NCBI GenBank assembly: GCA_021803575.1
Contig: JAJZLH010000040.1
Location: 1-37,694 of the forward strand
Reading direction: 5' to 3'
DNA from: Bacillota bacterium
GTDB taxonomy: Bacteria; Bacillota; Sulfobacillia; JAJZYS01; JAJZLH01
DNA length: 37,694 nt
A program made the translations under genes and the position numbers. The notes under the pieces are model-generated. The model did no database searches and had not been told where the DNA came from. It saw only the letters and a list, made by a program, of their open reading frames with translations. This document shows, piece after piece, positions 33,785-37,694 of this stretch (position 1 is the stretch's first letter; each line of letters begins with the position of its first letter).

Positions 33785-35137
33785 CTGGACGACGATCGGG
33801 TGTACCAGGCCCTCTACCGGATCTACCGGCCGCACCGCTTTAGGGAGGTGGTGGGTCAGCCGCACGCCGTCGCCATCCTGCGCAACGCCCTGCGCCGGGG
33901 CCGGCTCGGCCACGCCTACCTCCTGAGCGGGCCGCGCGGCGTGGGCAAGACCAGCCTGGCCCGGATCGTGGCCATGGCGGCGAACTGCCTTGACCCCGAT
34001 GACGGCGAACCCTGTCTTCGCTGTGAGGCCTGCCTGAACAGCCAGCTCTACACTGTCGAAATCGACGCCGCCTCAAACGGGGGCGTCGACGACACCCGCG
34101 ACCTTAGGGAGAGGGCCCAGTTCGTCCCGCCGATCGGACGCCGGCGGGTCTACATCCTGGACGAAGCGCACATGCTCAGTCCGCAGTCCTGCAATGTCCT
34201 GCTCAAGATCCTGGAGGAGCCGCCCGAGCACCTCGTCTTCCTGTTCGCCACCACCGCCCCGGAGAAGATGCTGCCGACCGTGCTCTCCCGCTGTCAGCGC
34301 ATCAACCTGCGCCGCATCGGCGATGCCGAGGTGGCCGCCCAGCTGACGATGGTGGCAGCCGAGGCCAAGCTCTTGGTGTCGCCCGAAGCGGTGGCCTGGA
34401 TCACCCGGCGGGCGGAGGGCTGCATGCGCGACGCCCTGGCCATGCTGGAACTGGCCGCCTCCTACGCCGAGGGCGAGGTGGAGGTGACAGATGTCCGCAC
34501 CGCCCTGGGCAGCGTGCCGGCCGACGAACTCTCGGCGCTCTTGGCCGCCGTACTGGCTGGCGACGGCGAGGCCGTGCTGGACCGGACGGCGGCGCTGGAG
34601 GAGGAGGGGGCGGACTTCCGCCAGCTCAGCCGCGACCTGCTCGACGAGGCGGGCCGGCGGCTGACGGCGGCCTACCGGGGGGACCCCAGGCCAGGCGCCG
34701 CCTTGCTGCTTGGTCTTTGCCGTGAACTGCTGGACCTGGAGTCAGGCGGCGCCGGTGCCGAGAGCGGGCGGCTGGGCCTGGAGGCGCGGCTCCTAACCGT
34801 GGCGGCGACGAGCCGGCAGCTGCCGGCCGTCCCCGCCGCGCCGGCGGCGAAGGAACCCGCCGCGAATCATCCGCCCACCCAGATACCTGCTGACGCCACA
34901 CCGCTTGACCTGGCGCAGCTCGCCCAACTGGCCGGCGGCCGGGAGCGCTGGTTCGATCTCATCCTGCAGGGCGCCAGCGGCTGCCACCAGGGCGGGCAGG
35001 CCTGGATCAGCTTCAAGTCGAGGGGCTCCTTGATCCGGGCTGAGCAGGAGGACGCCCGGAAACTGTTCGAGAAGGGGCTGACCCAGCTGATCGGCCAGCC
35101 GGTGGAGACCCACTTCATGATGAGCGAGGAGCGATAA
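33785..35137 (+). CDS. dnaX: DNA polymerase III subunit gamma/tau
   Basis: VYQALYRIYRPHRFREVVGQPHAVAILRNALRRGRLGHAYLLSGPRGVGKTSLARI; Cys zinc module CLDPDDGEPCLRCEAC; start ambiguous (CTG 33785 or GTG 33800). Confidence 0.95.
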   Translation: MDDDRVYQALYRIYRPHRFREVVGQPHAVAILRNALRRGRLGHAYLLSGPRGVGKTSLARIVAMAANCLDPDDGEPCLRCEACLNSQLYTVEIDAASNGGVDDTRDLRERAQFVPPIGRRRVYILDEAHMLSPQSCNVLLKILEEPPEHLVFLFATTAPEKMLPTVLSRCQRINLRRIGDAEVAAQLTMVAAEAKLLVSPEAVAWITRRAEGCMRDALAMLELAASYAEGEVEVTDVRTALGSVPADELSALLAAVLAGDGEAVLDRTAALEEEGADFRQLSRDLLDEAGRRLTAAYRGDPRPGAALLLGLCRELLDLESGGAGAESGRLGLEARLLTVAATSRQLPAVPAAPAAKEPAANHPPTQIPADATPLDLAQLAQLAGGRERWFDLILQGASGCHQGGQAWISFKSRGSLIRAEQEDARKLFEKGLTQLIGQPVETHFMMSEER

Positions 35138-35140
35138 ACA

Positions 35141-35455
35141 GTGGGCATGGACATGCGCAAGCTGATGAAGCAGGCGCAGAAGATGCAAGCCGAGGCCAGG
35201 CAGGTGCAGGAGAGCCTGGCCAGAGAGACGGTGGAGGCCACGGCCGGCGGCGGTGCAGTGCGAGTGGTAGCGACCGGAGCCCAGGAGATCCGCTCGCTCC
35301 GGGTGAGCCCGGAGGTGCTGGCGGCCGGCGATGCGGAGATGCTGGAGGACCTCTTGCTGGCGGCGATCAATGATGCCCTGAACCGATCCCGGGCGCTGGC
35401 CCAGCAGGCGATGGCCAAGGTCACCGGGCAGCTCCAGCTGCCGCCCCTGGGATGA
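35141..35455 (+). CDS. YbaB/EbfC family nucleoid-associated protein
   Basis: MDMRKLMKQAQKMQAEARQVQESLARETVEATAGGGAVRVVATG; between dnaX and recR. Confidence 0.95.
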   Translation: MGMDMRKLMKQAQKMQAEARQVQESLARETVEATAGGGAVRVVATGAQEIRSLRVSPEVLAAGDAEMLEDLLLAAINDALNRSRALAQQAMAKVTGQLQLPPLG

Positions 35456-36048
35456 ACACTAGCGGACCGATTGCCCGGTTGGTCGAGGAACTGGCAAGGC
35501 TGCCCGGGATCGGGCCGAAGAGCGCTCAGCGCATGGCCTACTGGGTGCTGCGCCAGGATCCGGAGCGGGTGGCGGCACTCAGCCAGGCCCTGACCGAGGC
35601 CAGAGGCCAGGTCAGGCGGTGCTCGGTCTGCCAGGACCTGACCGACCAGGATCCCTGCGCGATCTGTGCCGACCCGGGGCGCGACCGCTCCACGATCCTG
35701 GTGGTAGAAGAGCCGCGCGACGTGCAGGCTGTGGAGCGGATCCGCGAGTACCGCGGCGTCTACCACGTTCTGGGTGGTGCCCTGTCGCCGATGGATGGGA
35801 TCGGCCCCGAGGACCTGCGGGTCCGGGAGCTGATCCAGCGCCTCGGTGCGGATGGCGTGACGGAGCTGATCCTGGCCACCGACCCGGACGTGGAGGGGGA
35901 CGCCACTGCCCTCTATTTGGCCAAGATCCTGAGGCGGCCCGATCTCAAGGTATCGCGCATCGCCCGCGGCCTGCCGGCTGGCGCCGACATCGACTTCGCC
36001 GACGAGGTGACGCTGGCCCGAGCCCTGGAGGGCCGGATCGAGGTCTAG
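35452..36048 (+). CDS. recR: recombination mediator RecR
   Basis: ARLVEELARLPGIGPKSAQRMAYWVL; CSVCQDLTDQDPCAICADPGRD zinc finger; Toprim VVEEPRDVQAVER. Confidence 0.97.
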   Translation: MNTSGPIARLVEELARLPGIGPKSAQRMAYWVLRQDPERVAALSQALTEARGQVRRCSVCQDLTDQDPCAICADPGRDRSTILVVEEPRDVQAVERIREYRGVYHVLGGALSPMDGIGPEDLRVRELIQRLGADGVTELILATDPDVEGDATALYLAKILRRPDLKVSRIARGLPAGADIDFADEVTLARALEGRIEV

Positions 36049-36319
36049 GCCAAGACGCCTGTGTTGCTAGAGGATCCGCCCAGAGGAACAACACGCCAGG
36101 TGCGGATCAGGACGAGCCTATGCCCGGGCCTCCGACCAGCGGCACAGGCCTGTGTCACACCGAGGGTCGACTGGCGGCGGGCCGGTGGCCCGGTGAGCCG
36201 CACCGCTAGTGGCGTCCCCGGCCTCTGGGCGCTGCTAGGCTGGGAGGACGGCGCGCCTTTGGCAGAGAAAGGGCTCACCTGGGATCCGTCCGATCCCATC
36301 GCCCGGTCGGAGGTATACC

Positions 36320-37694
36320 ATGGGCCCGAGCCGCCGCTGGACAGCGAGCCTGTTGACCGTCTTGATGCTGGGGCCGATCCTGGCCGGATGCGGCTCGAGG
36401 ACCAGTCCTCCGCAGCCGATGCCGGGATGGGCCGTCCGTGGCCAGGCCGTGATCGCCCTGCCGCCCTACACCACCCTCAACGCCTTTGTCCCATTGCTCG
36501 GGGTCGCGAGCTACTTTGCCACCAATGTACAGACGACCCTGTTGATGTATAAGCCTCTGCTGTTCGTCACCGCCAGCGATTCGATCGACTTTGGGCGCTC
36601 GCTCGCCCAGTCTGTCCGTGTATCCAACGACAGCCGGACCTTCACCGTCACCTTGAATCCGAAGTGGACCTGGACGAACGGCAGGCCGGTCACTGCCAAC
36701 GATGTGGCCTTCACGGCGATCCTGGCAGCCGCCTCCTGCGCCCACGGGCCGGCGTATCCACCGTCCATCTACTACGGCTACGCCGGCTGTGGTATCGGCG
36801 GCCTGGGTCCGCTCGGCACGCTCGGGCCGGACGGCATCGGCTGGGTCAGCATCAGCGCCCCCAACGCCGCCACCTTCCGCATCACGGTCAACCGGCCGGT
36901 CAGTGCCGGCTGGTTCGAGCGAAACGCCCTGGCCCCGCTCCTGCCGATGCCGGCCGCGGTCTGGGAGGAGGCAGCCGGTGTCCCGGTGGCACCCGCCACC
37001 TCCCTCACTCCCGCCGAGATTGCGGCCCTCCTCAGCTACATGGGGAGCGTCAACAACCCGACTAGCGTGATGGACAAACCGACGGCCCCGCCCTTCTCGG
37101 TCGTGGACGGGCCATACCTCTTCAAGACCATGGTGCCCCACGACTACTGGGAGTTCACCGCCAATCCGAACTACGACGGCCATCTCCCTGCGATCAAGAC
37201 CCTGATTTTTCAGTCCTTCAACTCCAGTGCGGCCGAACAGTCAGCCCTGGAGATGGGCCAGCTCAGCAGCGGCTACCTGACGTCCGCCGCCCTGGCCCGC
37301 CATCAGACCAACATCCCTGGCTACAAACTGCGCAGCACCCGACCTCCCTTTTGCACCTTCTACCTCAGCCTGAACCTCAGCCCCCTTGCCCCTTCCGGCA
37401 TCGGGCTCGCCTTCCAGGAACTGGCCGTGCGCCAGGCCCTTCAGCTCGGACTCAACCAGGCCGCCTACATCCAGATCCTTGGTGATGGCTACGGCGTCCA
37501 GCAGTACGGACCGATTCCGCCCACGCCGGTCCTCTCCGTGTACAACGCGAAACGCATGCCGCCGCCGCTCGCCTACGATCCGGCCAAGGGGAAATCTCTC
37601 CTCCTGGCCGACGGCTGGGCGGAGAACAACGGGGTCATGACCAAGACCATCGACGGCAAACCGGTCTCGCTCAGCTTCAGGCTGTTCCTGCCGC
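36320..37694 (+). CDS. ABC transporter substrate-binding protein (family 5, peptide/nickel-like), lipoprotein; 3' truncated by window
   Basis: Read directly: ATG 36320 behind GGAGG; MGPSRRWTASLLTVLMLGPILAGCGSRTS lipobox LAGC; NPKWTWTNGRPVTANDVAFT; YLFKTMVPHDYWEFTANPNYDG; open to the window end, so absent from the ORF track. Confidence 0.85.
   Translation, partial: MGPSRRWTASLLTVLMLGPILAGCGSRTSPPQPMPGWAVRGQAVIALPPYTTLNAFVPLLGVASYFATNVQTTLLMYKPLLFVTASDSIDFGRSLAQSVRVSNDSRTFTVTLNPKWTWTNGRPVTANDVAFTAILAAASCAHGPAYPPSIYYGYAGCGIGGLGPLGTLGPDGIGWVSISAPNAATFRITVNRPVSAGWFERNALAPLLPMPAAVWEEAAGVPVAPATSLTPAEIAALLSYMGSVNNPTSVMDKPTAPPFSVVDGPYLFKTMVPHDYWEFTANPNYDGHLPAIKTLIFQSFNSSAAEQSALEMGQLSSGYLTSAALARHQTNIPGYKLRSTRPPFCTFYLSLNLSPLAPSGIGLAFQELAVRQALQLGLNQAAYIQILGDGYGVQQYGPIPPTPVLSVYNAKRMPPPLAYDPAKGKSLLLADGWAENNGVMTKTIDGKPVSLSFRLFLP

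Noticed and set aside
33546-33926. ORFs within SRP RNA and the dnaX 5' region
   Set aside because: They lie on a conserved structured RNA and its terminator; no protein similarity apparent.
36061-36552. 163-aa ORF upstream of and overlapping the lipoprotein
   Set aside because: Out of frame with the lipoprotein, which has RBS, lipobox and family motifs; no domain recognised.
36275-37183. 302-aa minus-strand ORF
   Set aside because: Shadow ORF antisense to the substrate-binding protein.

Overview
This is a high-GC bacterial chromosome segment spanning the replication-origin region. It is probably from a high-GC Firmicute or a deep relative; the taxonomy is inferred. The left arm, on the minus strand, reads rpmH-rnpA-yidD-yidC-jag-rsmG-parA-parB-DAG kinase-TPR protein-membrane protein-cvpA-DUF951. 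oriC-like sequence with DnaA boxes flanks dnaA. The right arm, on the plus strand, reads dnaA-dnaN-recF-dciA(DUF721)-gyrB. A perfect parS site fused to a strong hairpin follows gyrB. A cargo block then separates gyrB from gyrA: S9 peptidase, CocE/NonD hydrolase, VTT membrane protein, M24 peptidase, a probable Re-citrate-synthase-like enzyme and a divergent LysR regulator. After gyrA come DUF192, pdxS and pdxT, a DUF1648 membrane protein with a GntR regulator, and a T-box-controlled serS. The most distinctive part is a compact translation island: serS, four tRNA-Ser isoacceptors (UGA, GCU, CGA, GGA), tRNA-Arg(ACG), tRNA-Arg(CCU), tadA wedged between tRNA genes and overlapping one of them, and a long SRP RNA that starts 13 nt after a tRNA. 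dnaX-ybaB-recR follow, then a substrate-binding lipoprotein truncated by the window edge. I saw no CRISPR array, transposon or prophage. I found no clearly new multi-gene system; the novelty lies in unusual arrangements and specific residues. All calls come from reading the sequence, with no database search.
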